Source: Alg239-R122 sp041746135
GTDB lineage: Bacteria > Pseudomonadota > Alphaproteobacteria > Sphingomonadales > Sphingomonadaceae
DNA length: 64,000 bases
Reading direction: 5' to 3'
Assembly (NCBI GenBank): GCA_041746135.1
Contig: JBGTHQ010000031.1
Coordinates: 1 to 64,000, forward strand
Made by a program: the position numbers and the translations under genes. The notes under the pieces were generated by a model. The model saw only the letters and a program-made list of their open reading frames with translations. It ran no database searches and had not been told where the DNA came from. This document shows positions 1 through 8,527 of the stretch, one piece after another. Each line of letters opens with the position of its first letter. Position 1 is the first letter of the stretch.

Positions 1-1258
1 GGTCCCGGCCCAGCATCCAGCGGCGTTTTTCCAGCAACCGGTCGGCGCGGCGGTCGATTTCGGCCGCGGCTGCATCGACGCTCAGCTCGCCGCGCACCAT
101 GCGCTCCGCCACGACCTGCATTTCGGTCACGATCCGCTCCCATTCGGGCACTTTGGGTACAGCCACCGCGTGCTCCAGCTGCGTTGCAAAGGGTTTGACG
201 ACGGGATCGTCCGCCAGCCCCGAGCTTTGCCATGCCGATCGCCGCGCGGGAAGGTTTCCGGTCAGTTCCTGAAATTGCAGCTGCGCCGCGGGCGCCATGA
301 GCTGCGCGACCAGATCCCATGCGGCGTCCGTCCGTCCGCTGCCTTTGAATACCACCAGGCTGGACCCGCCCGGGGCGGCCGCGCCGATGCCGCCGGGTCC
401 GGGATTGGGCGCGGTGGCCCATTTGTCCTGCATGTCCGCGGGCAGCCGCGCGCGCATGTCGCCGATGGTCCAGGGGCCGGAGGGATAGACGCTGAAAAAC
501 CCGCGCGCGAATTCGGTCCAGACGTTGGCAATCTGCGCCGCCGACACAACCGGCGCCAGCCCCTCGTCGAACAGCGATTTGTAAAAGGCCAGCGCGCTGC
601 GAAATTGCGCCGACGCAAACGCCCCGCGCGTGCCGTTGTCGCGCAGCAGCTGCGCCCCGGCGGACAGCGCTATGGCGAGCAGATGTTCGAACTGGTTTAG
701 CGGCATCAGGATCGCGAAATTGCCCTTACCTGCCACTTTCTTGACAGCGTGCAGCGCCTTTTTCCATGCGCTCCATTCAAGCGGCGGGGCCGCATAGCCG
801 GCCCGCGCGAACAGGTCCTTGCGGTAGAATTGCAAACGCGTATCGACATACCACGGCACGCCCAGGATCTGTCCGTCGATACGGTTGGTATCCACGACCG
901 CGGCAAACTGATCGGCGAGCAACCCCGCATATTCCGGCGGGACCGGATCGATTGCGCCGATTGCCGACAGTTCGGCCAGCCAGCTATTGCCGATCTGCCC
1001 GACATGCGGCAGCGAATTTCCGGCAAAGCCCGTCAGCAGTTTTTCATGCGCCGCCGACCAGGGCAGCGGCTGCACTTTGATGCGCGGCGCGCCTGCCGGC
1101 CTGCCGATCGCATCCAGCAGCGCGGGCAGGCTGGCGGCTTCATTGCCCATGGCCCAGACGGTCAGGGCACGGTCGTCCCGGCGCGCACAGGCCGGCAGCA
1201 TCATGGACAGCGGCACGGCCCCCATTGCCATCATGGCCTGTCGCCGCGACCAGGGCAT
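1..1258 (-). CDS. ABC transporter sugar-binding lipoprotein (partial, C-terminus off window)
   Basis: The reading frame is open from the ATG at 1258 to the window edge, giving 419 visible residues. The N-terminus has a lipoprotein signal with twin Arg at 5-6, a hydrophobic stretch and lipobox LPAC with Cys24. The body has the pattern of a family 1 (MalE-type) extracellular solute-binding protein, including a PWYVDTR strand followed by the FYRKDLF segment, and later YPSGPW. It should be anchored in the periplasm and deliver a sugar or oligosaccharide to an ABC importer. The start codon overlaps the lacI stop by one base (TGATG), so the two are translationally coupled. The matching ATPase lies upstream at 2451-3554; permeases are not visible and are probably beyond the edge. 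The exact sugar cannot be read from the sequence. Confidence 0.85.
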   Translation of the reverse strand, partial: MPWSRRQAMMAMGAVPLSMMLPACARRDDRALTVWAMGNEAASLPALLDAIGRPAGAPRIKVQPLPWSAAHEKLLTGFAGNSLPHVGQIGNSWLAELSAIGAIDPVPPEYAGLLADQFAAVVDTNRIDGQILGVPWYVDTRLQFYRKDLFARAGYAAPPLEWSAWKKALHAVKKVAGKGNFAILMPLNQFEHLLAIALSAGAQLLRDNGTRGAFASAQFRSALAFYKSLFDEGLAPVVSAAQIANVWTEFARGFFSVYPSGPWTIGDMRARLPADMQDKWATAPNPGPGGIGAAAPGGSSLVVFKGSGRTDAAWDLVAQLMAPAAQLQFQELTGNLPARRSAWQSSGLADDPVVKPFATQLEHAVAVPKVPEWERIVTEMQVVAERMVRGELSVDAAAAEIDRRADRLLEKRRWMLGRD

Positions 1259-2301
1259 CAGCCCGCATTCTCGCTTTCCGCCGCCACCGCACCGGCCCGT
1301 TCGCTGACCGGTCCGCCGGTCGATGCGCGCGCGATAAGATGCGGGGTAAAAATCGTCGCGTCGGATGCCGTGAGCGCGTCCCCGCGCAGCATTCGCAGCA
1401 ACATCGTCATCGCCGTGGAGCCCAGCCGGTCGATCTTGACCTGCATGGTGGTGAGCGACGGCGCGACATGGCGCGCCAGCGGGATATCGTCGAAACCGGC
1501 CACCGCGATATCGCCGGGGACGCTGCGTCCCGCCTCGGCCAGTACCGAAATGCACCCGACCGCCATCACGTCGTTCGCGGCAAAGACTGCATCGGCGGGC
1601 ACTTTGCCCGCGACCAGCAACCGCGCCGCCTCCTTGCCGCTTTCTTCGGTAAAATCGCCGGGCAGGATCACCGGGCTGCGCTCCGACGCATGGTCGGCCA
1701 TGGCATCGGCAAAGCCGCGCTGGCGTTCGCGCGCATCGCGGTTATGCTTGGGACCGGCCACATGAATCACGCGCCGTGCCCCGCGTTCGATCAGGAAACG
1801 GGTCACGGCATAGGCGCCGGTATAATTGTCGATCGCGACATAGGGCAGGTCCAGCAGGGTCGCGTCGTAATTGAGAACAACCGTGGGAATGGCGGCATCC
1901 AGATTGTCGGAGAGCAATTCGGGTTCGACGTCGGGCGGCATGACCAAAAGCCCGTCGACGCGGCCCCGCATGGCTCGGATCGCGCTGGCGGTCTCGTGCG
2001 CGCTGCCGTGCATGTTGCCAAGCAAAAGGTGCATGCCCGAACCGTGCGCGACCAGATCGATACCGCGCACGATTTCGGAGAAAAACTCGCCGAACAGGTC
2101 AGGCAGGATCACACCGATCGTATCGGTCTTGCGCCGCGTCAGGCTGCGTGCGCCGCTGTGCGGCACAAAGCTCAGTTTCTTGACCGCGGCCATCACCTTG
2201 GCCGTCGTCGCGGCGGTGACATTGTCATGGCCGTTGATGGCACGCGAGGCCGATGCCACCGATACGCCCGCTTCCTTCGCTACATCCCGCAAAGTCGCCA
2301 T
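1258..2301 (-). CDS. LacI-family transcriptional regulator
   Basis: This 347-residue protein has the standard LacI layout. The N-terminal helix-turn-helix (TLRDVAKEAGVSVASASRAI, residues 3-22) is followed by a hinge helix near residues 45-60, then a periplasmic-binding-protein-like sugar sensor beginning TIGVILPDLFGEFF. The start at 2301 is preceded by a strong GGAGGAG ribosome site. It most likely represses the adjacent sugar-uptake genes: it sits between the importer ATPase and the binding protein, and two palindromes typical of LacI operators flank the ATPase gene (2397-2408 and 3581-3592). The effector is unknown. The downstream binding protein starts inside its stop codon, which implies one transcript and autoregulation. 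Confidence 0.93.
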   Translation of the reverse strand: MATLRDVAKEAGVSVASASRAINGHDNVTAATTAKVMAAVKKLSFVPHSGARSLTRRKTDTIGVILPDLFGEFFSEIVRGIDLVAHGSGMHLLLGNMHGSAHETASAIRAMRGRVDGLLVMPPDVEPELLSDNLDAAIPTVVLNYDATLLDLPYVAIDNYTGAYAVTRFLIERGARRVIHVAGPKHNRDARERQRGFADAMADHASERSPVILPGDFTEESGKEAARLLVAGKVPADAVFAANDVMAVGCISVLAEAGRSVPGDIAVAGFDDIPLARHVAPSLTTMQVKIDRLGSTAMTMLLRMLRGDALTASDATIFTPHLIARASTGGPVSERAGAVAAESENAG

Positions 2302-2396
2302 ATATATTCTCCTCCCGCGTGTACGGATAGATGGGGGCGGCGGGTCGCCGCCGCTTTCGTCCGCCTTTTGTTTCCCACCCGGATCGAAACTTTATC

Positions 2397-2408
2397 GTAA
2401 CCGGTTAC
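2397..2408. promoter_or_regulatory. LacI-type operator, site 1 (GTAACCGGTTAC)
   Basis: A perfect 12-bp palindrome, GTAACCGGTTAC, lies between the ATPase stop and the lacI start. The central CG with symmetric AACCGGTT is the usual shape of LacI-family operators. Its position suggests autorepression of lacI and the binding-protein gene. A near-copy lies at 3581-3592. Confidence 0.7.
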
Positions 2409-2450
2409 ATGGCCTTAATGCAAGGCAGTTTTCCAGATTGCGGCGCAGTT

Positions 2451-3554
2451 TCACAAGCTTCGGCCATCGCCATCAAAAATGTGCAGTTTATCGGCGGGAA
2501 AGACCAGCGATATATCGTCGCTCTCGGCAAGATCGTCATCATCGCGCGCCTGCCATAACAAAGTTTCCGTTTCGTCGGCCCTGCCCAGATGTACATTGGC
2601 AAACCCGCCGAGCCGCTCGACGAAACGTATTTTCCACTGCGCGCTCTGAACTGCGCTTTGACCAGAGCTTTCCTGCACGATATCTTCGGGCCGGATGCCC
2701 AGGCTGACCCAGCTGCCGACCGTCAAATCCGTATCCGCCGGCAGGGCGATCTCGATTCCGCTGGCCAATCGTGCGCACAGCGGTCTTCCGTCCGCTGTGG
2801 ACTGGCCCGATGCGCAAATCTCCGCCTCCATCACATTCATCCGGTTCGATCCCAGAAACTGCGCGACGAACATGTTGGCGGGCCGGTCGTACAATTCGCG
2901 CGGGGTGCCGACCTGTTCGATCCGTCCGGCACGCATCACGACGATCCTGTCCGCCAGCGTCATCGCCTCGACCTGGTCGTGGGTAACGTAGAGCGTCGTC
3001 GTCGCCAGCATGCGGTGCAACGCCGCGAATTCGTAGCGCATCCGCACGCGCAGGCCGGCATCGAGATTCGACAGCGGCTCGTCAAACAGAAACACGTCCG
3101 GGGCACGTACGATCGCGCGGCCGATGGCGACCCGTTGGCGCTGTCCTCCGGAAAGCGCTTTGGGTTTGCGGTCCAGCAAAGGCTCGATCCCCAAGATCCG
3201 CGCTGCGTGCGTTACGGCGGCACTGATCTCGTTGGCGGAGGCATTGGCAACGCGCAGGGCGAATGCCATGTTTTCGTATACGGTCAGATGCGGATAAAGC
3301 GCGTAGGACTGAAACACCATGGCAATGCCGCGCCGCGCGGGCGCAAGCGTGTCGACTTGCCGATTGCCGATGGAAATGCTGCCGCCGTCCAGATCTTCAA
3401 GCCCGGCAATCGCGCGCAAGAGCGTCGACTTGCCGCAACCGGACGGACCGACAATCACGACGAATTCGCCCGCTTTCACGTCCAGCGAAACATCGTCCAG
3501 CACTTGGATCGGCCCGAACGATTTTTGCGCACCTGAAATTATCAGTTCGACCAT
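2451..3554 (-). CDS. ABC sugar transporter ATP-binding protein (MalK/UgpC family)
   Basis: This 367-residue protein is the energy-coupling subunit of a carbohydrate ABC importer on the inner face of the membrane. Walker A is GPSGCGKST (about residues 37-45), the signature is LSGGQRQRVAIGRA, Walker B is VFLFDEPLSNLD and the switch is THDQ. The extra C-terminal domain (after about residue 235) has the OB-type fold region of MalK/UgpC proteins, which distinguishes it from other ATPases and often carries regulatory contacts. It is the first gene of a leftward group with lacI and the solute-binding protein. A LacI-type palindrome (3581-3592) sits 27 bp before its start, so control by the neighbouring LacI protein is likely. 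Confidence 0.93.
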   Translation of the reverse strand: MVELIISGAQKSFGPIQVLDDVSLDVKAGEFVVIVGPSGCGKSTLLRAIAGLEDLDGGSISIGNRQVDTLAPARRGIAMVFQSYALYPHLTVYENMAFALRVANASANEISAAVTHAARILGIEPLLDRKPKALSGGQRQRVAIGRAIVRAPDVFLFDEPLSNLDAGLRVRMRYEFAALHRMLATTTLYVTHDQVEAMTLADRIVVMRAGRIEQVGTPRELYDRPANMFVAQFLGSNRMNVMEAEICASGQSTADGRPLCARLASGIEIALPADTDLTVGSWVSLGIRPEDIVQESSGQSAVQSAQWKIRFVERLGGFANVHLGRADETETLLWQARDDDDLAESDDISLVFPADKLHIFDGDGRSL

Positions 3555-3580
3555 GCCCGCTCCCGCCGGTTATCGGTGAT

Positions 3581-3592
3581 GTAACCGCTTAC
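3581..3592. promoter_or_regulatory. LacI-type operator, site 2 (GTAACCGCTTAC)
   Basis: GTAACCGCTTAC differs at one base from the perfect palindrome at 2397-2408. It lies in the divergent region between the importer ATPase and the formylglycine-generating enzyme, so one regulator could control both directions. A TTGACA hexamer occurs at 3619-3624 on the + strand, but no good -10 follows it at normal spacing. Confidence 0.65.
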
Positions 3593-3673
3593 CCGGATTG
3601 TGCCATACCATTGACCGTTTGACAAATAATGTTCACATCCGGAACGACACTATGCACATATCAGGATACGAAC

Positions 3674-3712
3674 ATGCAGAGACGTGAACCTCCCGCTCCC
3701 GCGGCGAGATGA
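3674..3712 (+). CDS. Possible 12-residue leader peptide coupled to the FGE gene
   Basis: An ATG at 3674 with an AGGA site 7 bases upstream opens a 12-codon frame (MQRREPPAPAAR). Its TGA at 3710-3712 overlaps the ATG of the next gene as ATGA. The downstream gene has no good ribosome site of its own, so translational coupling through this short frame is plausible. An alternative is that a one-base sequencing error split an N-terminal extension of the FGE. Low certainty. Confidence 0.3.
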   Translation: MQRREPPAPAAR

Positions 3713-4620
3713 TCACAATTACGGGCGGTGCGTTCCAGATGGGATCGGACCATCATTACGCGGACGAGCGACCGGCACGGATGGTGTCCGTCGCCGATTT
3801 TCGGATCGACCGGGCGCCGGTCACCAACGCGCAATTTGCCCGCTTCGTGACCGAAACCGGTTATGTGACCGCATGCGAACTGCCGCCCGATCCGGCGGAT
3901 TATCCTGGGATGCCGCCCGAACTGGCACGGCCCGGTTCACTGGTGTTCGATCCGCCTGACCATGCCGTGCCACTGACCGATCCGTCAGCCTGGTGGGATT
4001 TTCGTTTCGGGGCGGACTGGCGGCATCCCTTGGGGCCGGACTCGTCAGTTGAGGGACTGGACGATCATCCAGTGGTGCATGTCGTTCATGCCGATGCCGC
4101 CGCCTATGCGCGCTGGGCGGGCCTTAAGCTGCCGACCGAGGAGCAATGGGAATATGCCGCGTGCGGCGGCCATGACCGCAGCGAGTTCGCCTGGGGCAAG
4201 GAGCGCGAACCGGGCGGCATAGCGCAGGCCAATATCTGGCAGGGCACCTTTCCGCACCACAATCTGTCGCCGCCGGGCAGGCGGCGGACGAGTGCGATCG
4301 GCAGCTTTCCGGCCAACGGACATGGGCTATACGATATGATAGGCAATGTGTGGGAATGGACCGACAGCTGGTACGGACCAGGCACTACGCCCGCATCGCC
4401 CGGGTGCTGTGCCACGGGTACGGCGGAAAAGCGCGCGCGCGATGCCAGCGTCGATCCGGCTTTGCCCGGCATCGGTATCGCCCGCAAGATTACCAAGGGC
4501 GGCTCGCATCTGTGCGCACCCGAATATTGCCAGCGCTATCGCCCCGCCGCCCGCTGGCCGCAGGGCATCGACACGAGCACCTCGCATCTGGGATTTCGCT
4601 GCATCCGAAATGCAGCATAA
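3709..4620 (+). CDS. Formylglycine-generating enzyme (sulfatase-activating, SUMF1 family)
   Basis: This 303-residue protein is a full FGE-sulfatase domain. It begins with the GGAFQMGSD motif, continues through DEWPVxxV-like (DDHPVVHV) and LPTEEQWEYAA segments and NVWEWTDSWY, and ends with GGSHLCAPEYCQRYRPAAR...HLGFRC. The Cys pair in CAPEYC matches the spacing of the catalytic pair in true FGEs (CxxxxC). That supports real formylglycine synthesis rather than one of the many non-catalytic FGE-like proteins such as EgtB or PvdO. There is no signal peptide, so it acts in the cytosol on nascent sulfatases, converting the active-site Cys of CxPxR to formylglycine. No sulfatase is in the window; one is expected to the left. 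It is divergent from the sugar importer genes and probably shares the operator at 3581-3592. Confidence 0.9.
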   Translation: MITITGGAFQMGSDHHYADERPARMVSVADFRIDRAPVTNAQFARFVTETGYVTACELPPDPADYPGMPPELARPGSLVFDPPDHAVPLTDPSAWWDFRFGADWRHPLGPDSSVEGLDDHPVVHVVHADAAAYARWAGLKLPTEEQWEYAACGGHDRSEFAWGKEREPGGIAQANIWQGTFPHHNLSPPGRRRTSAIGSFPANGHGLYDMIGNVWEWTDSWYGPGTTPASPGCCATGTAEKRARDASVDPALPGIGIARKITKGGSHLCAPEYCQRYRPAARWPQGIDTSTSHLGFRCIRNAA

Positions 4621-4713
4621 ACGCATATTGTTCAAAAACGCGCCCGTTTAAAATTTTTCGTTCACCCCGGCAAGGGTTTGCGCATATGGAAGGTGCGAAA
4701 AGGAAATCCGTTC

Positions 4714-7700
4714 ATGTCTGCACCTGATCTATCGTTACTGTCCAAACGCCGGTTCGCGCCGATTTTCGTCGTCCAGTTTCTGGGCGCGTTCAACGACAAT
4801 TTGCTCAAATTCGCGATGCTTTTCCTTGCCAATTACGGTATCGCGGCGCTGAGCACGGACAATGCCGAATTGCTGGCGGTGGCGGCGCCGGGCATATTCA
4901 TCCTGCCCTATTTCCTGTTCTCCTCGCTCGCCGGGCAACTGGCCGACAATGTCGACAAGGCACGGCTGGTACGGCTGGTCAAGACCGCCGAAATCGGCAT
5001 TATGCTGTTCGGATTGTGGGGCTTCTGGATCGGATCGATCCCGATATTGCTCGGCTGCCTGTTTCTGATGGGGGTGCAGTCGACGATTTTCGGCCCGGTC
5101 AAATATTCGATCCTGCCGCAGCATCTGGGCGAACATGAAATCATGGGCGGCACCGGCCTGATTGAGGCGGGCACGTTCCTCGCCATACTGGGCGGCCAGC
5201 TGGTGGCGGGCATCATGCCGCCGCTGCAATCAGGGCTGTTGATCGTCGCCGTTGCGGTGATCGGCCTGCTCGCCAGTTTCGCGGTGCCGCCCGCACCGCC
5301 CGCGAAAAACACCAACAAAATCGATGCCAATATTGTTCGCGGCACCTGGACAATCCTGAAAGCCGCCTATGCGCACGAGGGCGTGTGGCTGGCAATACTG
5401 GGGATCAGCTGGTTCTTCTCGGTCGGCGCGATCATCACTACCGAATTCGTGGCCCTGGTCAGCGGCACGCTGAGCGGCAGCCAGGATGTGGTGACGTTGT
5501 TCCTGCTGGTCTTCTCGCTGGGCATCGCGCTGGGTTCGCTGGTGGTCAATCGCCTGCTGCAAGGCGAGGTGTCCGCGCGCTACGTCCCCGCCGCCGCGCT
5601 CGGCATGGCCGGATCGATGATCTATCTGTGGCAGGCGACAGCCGGCTATGCGGTCCAAATCGAAAATGCCGGCCTGTCCGCCTTCCTTGCCAGCGCCGGT
5701 TCCTATCATATCCTCGCCGCACTGGCGGGCATTGCGGTCAGCGGCGGCATCTTCATCGTGCCGCTTTATGCAATCCTGCAGACGTTCAGCAGCCCCGCCG
5801 ACCGGTCGCAGGTGATAGCCGCCAACAATATCGTCAACGCCGCCATGACCGTGGTGATGGTCGGGATTGTCGGCATGATGCTGGGGGGTGGCACCGATAT
5901 TCCGGGCATTATCGGCACGCTGGGTTTCGCCACTTTGGCGGTCGCGCTGATCGCCTGCTTCCTGCTCCCCGAAACGGTGATCAAGTCGCTGTTCCGCAAC
6001 CTGCTCAAACTCCTGTACCGCGTCGAGGTCGATGGCGAGGAAAACATGCCCCAGCCCGGCACGCCCGCGGTCGTGGTGGTCAACCATGTCTCGTATCTCG
6101 ACGGGTTGCTGCTCGCCACATTCCTGCCCGGCAAGCCGACATTCGCGGTCAATACGCAGATCGCCAACAGCCGATTGTGGAAACCCGCGCTGCGGCTGGT
6201 AGACGCGTTTCCGGTCGATCCGACCAACCCGATGGCGACCAAGGCGATGGTGAAAGCCGTCAAGGAAGGGCGCACGCTCGTCATCTTCCCCGAGGGACGC
6301 ATTACCGTGACCGGCGCGCTGATGAAAATATTCGACGGTCCCGGCATGGTCGCGAACAAATCCGATGCGCCGATCATTCCGGTGCGGATAGACGGTGCGC
6401 AATTCTCGTTATTTTCCCGCCTGCGCGGCAAGATCCGGCTACGCTGGTTCCCGAAGATCAAGCTCACCATCCTTCCGCCCAAACGGTTCGAGGTCGAGGG
6501 CGAGATGTCCGCGCGCGAACGCCGCGCAATATCGGGCCGGATGCTGTATGACGAGATGAGCAAGATGATCTTCGCCACCTCGAACATCGACCGCAGCCTC
6601 TTCGAGGCACTGCTCGACGCACGCAAGATTCACGGCAATGCCGCCAAGGTGGTCGAGGACGTGAAGCGCGATCCGATGAGTTACAGCAAGCTTATCATGG
6701 GCTGCTGCGCGCTGGGGCGGCCGTTCGCCAAATTTACCCGGCGCGGCGAGAATGTCGGGCTGATGCTGCCCAATGTGAACGGTGTGGTCGCCGCGTTTTT
6801 CGCGCTGCAGTTTACCGGACGCGTTCCGGCGATGCTCAACTATACCGCGGGGCTCAGCAACATCAACGCGGCCTGCACCGCGGCCGAGGTCAAGACCATC
6901 ATCACCGCGCACGCCTTTGTCGAACAGGGCAAGCTCGAGGATATTATCGCCGGGCTGGAAAAGAACGGCGCAAACATCGTCTATCTGGAGGATATTGCCG
7001 AAAACCTGGGCGCGCTCGATAAAATCCGCGCGCTCGTGCAAAGCAAATATACCCGCTTTCTGCACCGGCGCAAACGTGTGCGGTCCGACGAACCGGCGGT
7101 GATCCTGTTCACCAGCGGGTCGGAGGGGCTGCCCAAGGGGGTCGTGCTGTCGCATGCCAACCTGCTCGCCAATTGTCATCAGCTGGCGGCGCGGATCGAT
7201 TTCAACGGCAGCGATATCGTGCTCAACGCGCTGCCCGTATTCCACAGCTTCGGACTGACCGGTGGCACGCTGCTGCCAATCTTCAACGGCATCAAGACGG
7301 TGCTTTATCCCAGCCCGCTGCACTACCGGATTGTGCCAGCACTGGCCTATGATGCCAATGCCACCATCATGTTCGGCACTGATACGTTCCTGTCGGGCTA
7401 TGCGCGCATGGCGGGCGCCTATGATTTCTATAGCCTGCGCTATATTTTCGCAGGCGCCGAGCGCGTGCGCGACGAAACCCGCAGCGCCTATGCCGAGAAA
7501 TTCGGACTGCGCATATTAGAAGGCTATGGCGCGACCGAAGCCGCGCCGGTTATCGCCGTCAATACGCCGATGCATTTCCAGGCCGGATCGGTCGGGCGCT
7601 TGCTGCCCGGAATCGAATGCAAGCTGGACGATGTGCCGGGGATTGAGGAAGGCGGCCGACTGGAGATACGCGGACCCAATATTATGCTGGGCTATCTTAA

Positions 7701-8295
7701 ATCCGACAAGCCGGGCGTGTTGCAACCCCCCGAGGGCGGCTGGCACGATACCGGTGATATCGTCACGATCGACGATGCGGGGTTTATTGTCATTCGCGGG
7801 CGCGCCAAACGCTTTGCCAAGATTGCCGGCGAGATGGTTTCGCTGCCGGCGGTCGAGGGATATGCCAGCAAGGTCTGGCCTGATGCCGACCATGCCATCG
7901 TCACCAAACCCGATCCGAAAAAGGGCGAACAGATGGTGCTGTTCACGACGCAGAAGGATGCCAAGGCGGCCGACCTGTCGAAATGGGCCAAGGAAAACGG
8001 TGTCACCGAACTGATGGTCCCGCGCGACATCCGCCCGCTCGATGAACTGCCGGTGCTGGGCACGGGCAAGATCGATTATGTGACGATGGGCGAAATGGTT
8101 GCGGGCGGGAAAGACGCCAAAGACGCCAAAGACGCTGAAGATACGGGCAAAAAGGCCGAGGATGCGCCGGCGGATAAAAGGTCGGCCGCAAAACCGGACG
8201 CCAAAACAAGTGCGAAACCGGCGAAGACATCGGCGGCCAAAGCAAAGCCCAAATCCGGTGCCAAACCCTCTAAAAAGCCGAAAGTGAAAAAATGA
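4714..8295 (+). CDS. Three-domain MFS / PlsC acyltransferase / acyl-ACP synthetase (Aas-LplT type)
   Basis: I chose the ATG at 4714 (AAAAGGA 9 bases upstream), giving 1193 residues. Residues 1-430 form a multi-pass MFS transporter like the lysophospholipid flippase LplT (FLGAFNDNLLKF near the start). Residues 440-640 are a PlsC-type acyltransferase with NHVSYLDG (HX4D, near 457-462) and FPEGR (near 525). Residues 670-1130 are an AMP-forming acyl-ACP/CoA synthetase with LFTSGSEGLPKG (near 797) and GYGATE (near 936). Such fusions import lysophospholipid, activate a fatty acid and re-acylate it at the inner membrane. The last 70 residues are a Lys/Ala/Pro-rich tail with KDA repeats, probably disordered. 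It stands alone between FGE and the helicase. Confidence 0.92.
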   Translation: MSAPDLSLLSKRRFAPIFVVQFLGAFNDNLLKFAMLFLANYGIAALSTDNAELLAVAAPGIFILPYFLFSSLAGQLADNVDKARLVRLVKTAEIGIMLFGLWGFWIGSIPILLGCLFLMGVQSTIFGPVKYSILPQHLGEHEIMGGTGLIEAGTFLAILGGQLVAGIMPPLQSGLLIVAVAVIGLLASFAVPPAPPAKNTNKIDANIVRGTWTILKAAYAHEGVWLAILGISWFFSVGAIITTEFVALVSGTLSGSQDVVTLFLLVFSLGIALGSLVVNRLLQGEVSARYVPAAALGMAGSMIYLWQATAGYAVQIENAGLSAFLASAGSYHILAALAGIAVSGGIFIVPLYAILQTFSSPADRSQVIAANNIVNAAMTVVMVGIVGMMLGGGTDIPGIIGTLGFATLAVALIACFLLPETVIKSLFRNLLKLLYRVEVDGEENMPQPGTPAVVVVNHVSYLDGLLLATFLPGKPTFAVNTQIANSRLWKPALRLVDAFPVDPTNPMATKAMVKAVKEGRTLVIFPEGRITVTGALMKIFDGPGMVANKSDAPIIPVRIDGAQFSLFSRLRGKIRLRWFPKIKLTILPPKRFEVEGEMSARERRAISGRMLYDEMSKMIFATSNIDRSLFEALLDARKIHGNAAKVVEDVKRDPMSYSKLIMGCCALGRPFAKFTRRGENVGLMLPNVNGVVAAFFALQFTGRVPAMLNYTAGLSNINAACTAAEVKTIITAHAFVEQGKLEDIIAGLEKNGANIVYLEDIAENLGALDKIRALVQSKYTRFLHRRKRVRSDEPAVILFTSGSEGLPKGVVLSHANLLANCHQLAARIDFNGSDIVLNALPVFHSFGLTGGTLLPIFNGIKTVLYPSPLHYRIVPALAYDANATIMFGTDTFLSGYARMAGAYDFYSLRYIFAGAERVRDETRSAYAEKFGLRILEGYGATEAAPVIAVNTPMHFQAGSVGRLLPGIECKLDDVPGIEEGGRLEIRGPNIMLGYLKSDKPGVLQPPEGGWHDTGDIVTIDDAGFIVIRGRAKRFAKIAGEMVSLPAVEGYASKVWPDADHAIVTKPDPKKGEQMVLFTTQKDAKAADLSKWAKENGVTELMVPRDIRPLDELPVLGTGKIDYVTMGEMVAGGKDAKDAKDAEDTGKKAEDAPADKRSAAKPDAKTSAKPAKTSAAKAKPKSGAKPSKKPKVKK

Positions 8296-8387
8296 ACCGC
8301 GCATCACGGGGGCGCGGGCTTTGCAGCCTGTGTCCCCTTGGCGCGTGTAGAGACACGCCACGCCCGCGCTGCACTGCAACATAGCAC

Positions 8388-8416
8388 TAGGCAAAGGCGC
8401 ATTTTCGCGCTATAAT
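8388..8416 (+). promoter_or_regulatory. Possible promoter of the DEAD-box helicase gene
   Basis: A consensus TATAAT at 8411-8416 is preceded, at 17-bp spacing, by TAGGCA (4 of 6 matches to TTGACA). A short hairpin, CGGGGG/CCCCCG with a 6-base loop (8433-8450), lies just downstream in what would be the helicase leader. It has no T-run, so it is not a classical terminator. It could slow translation or mark a cold-sensitive leader, but that is speculative. Confidence 0.4.
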
Positions 8417-8527
8417 GCATGCATAGCAATCACGGGGGCTGAGTCCCCCGTACCCCATAGCATTGCCGATACCCTTCACGCTGCCGTCCGGATATCGTTC
8501 CGGCTGGCCACTATGTACTGGAATACC

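Noticed and set aside
8433..8450. CGGGGG/CCCCCG hairpin as a terminator
   Set aside because: No T-run, and it lies downstream of a likely promoter rather than at a gene end.
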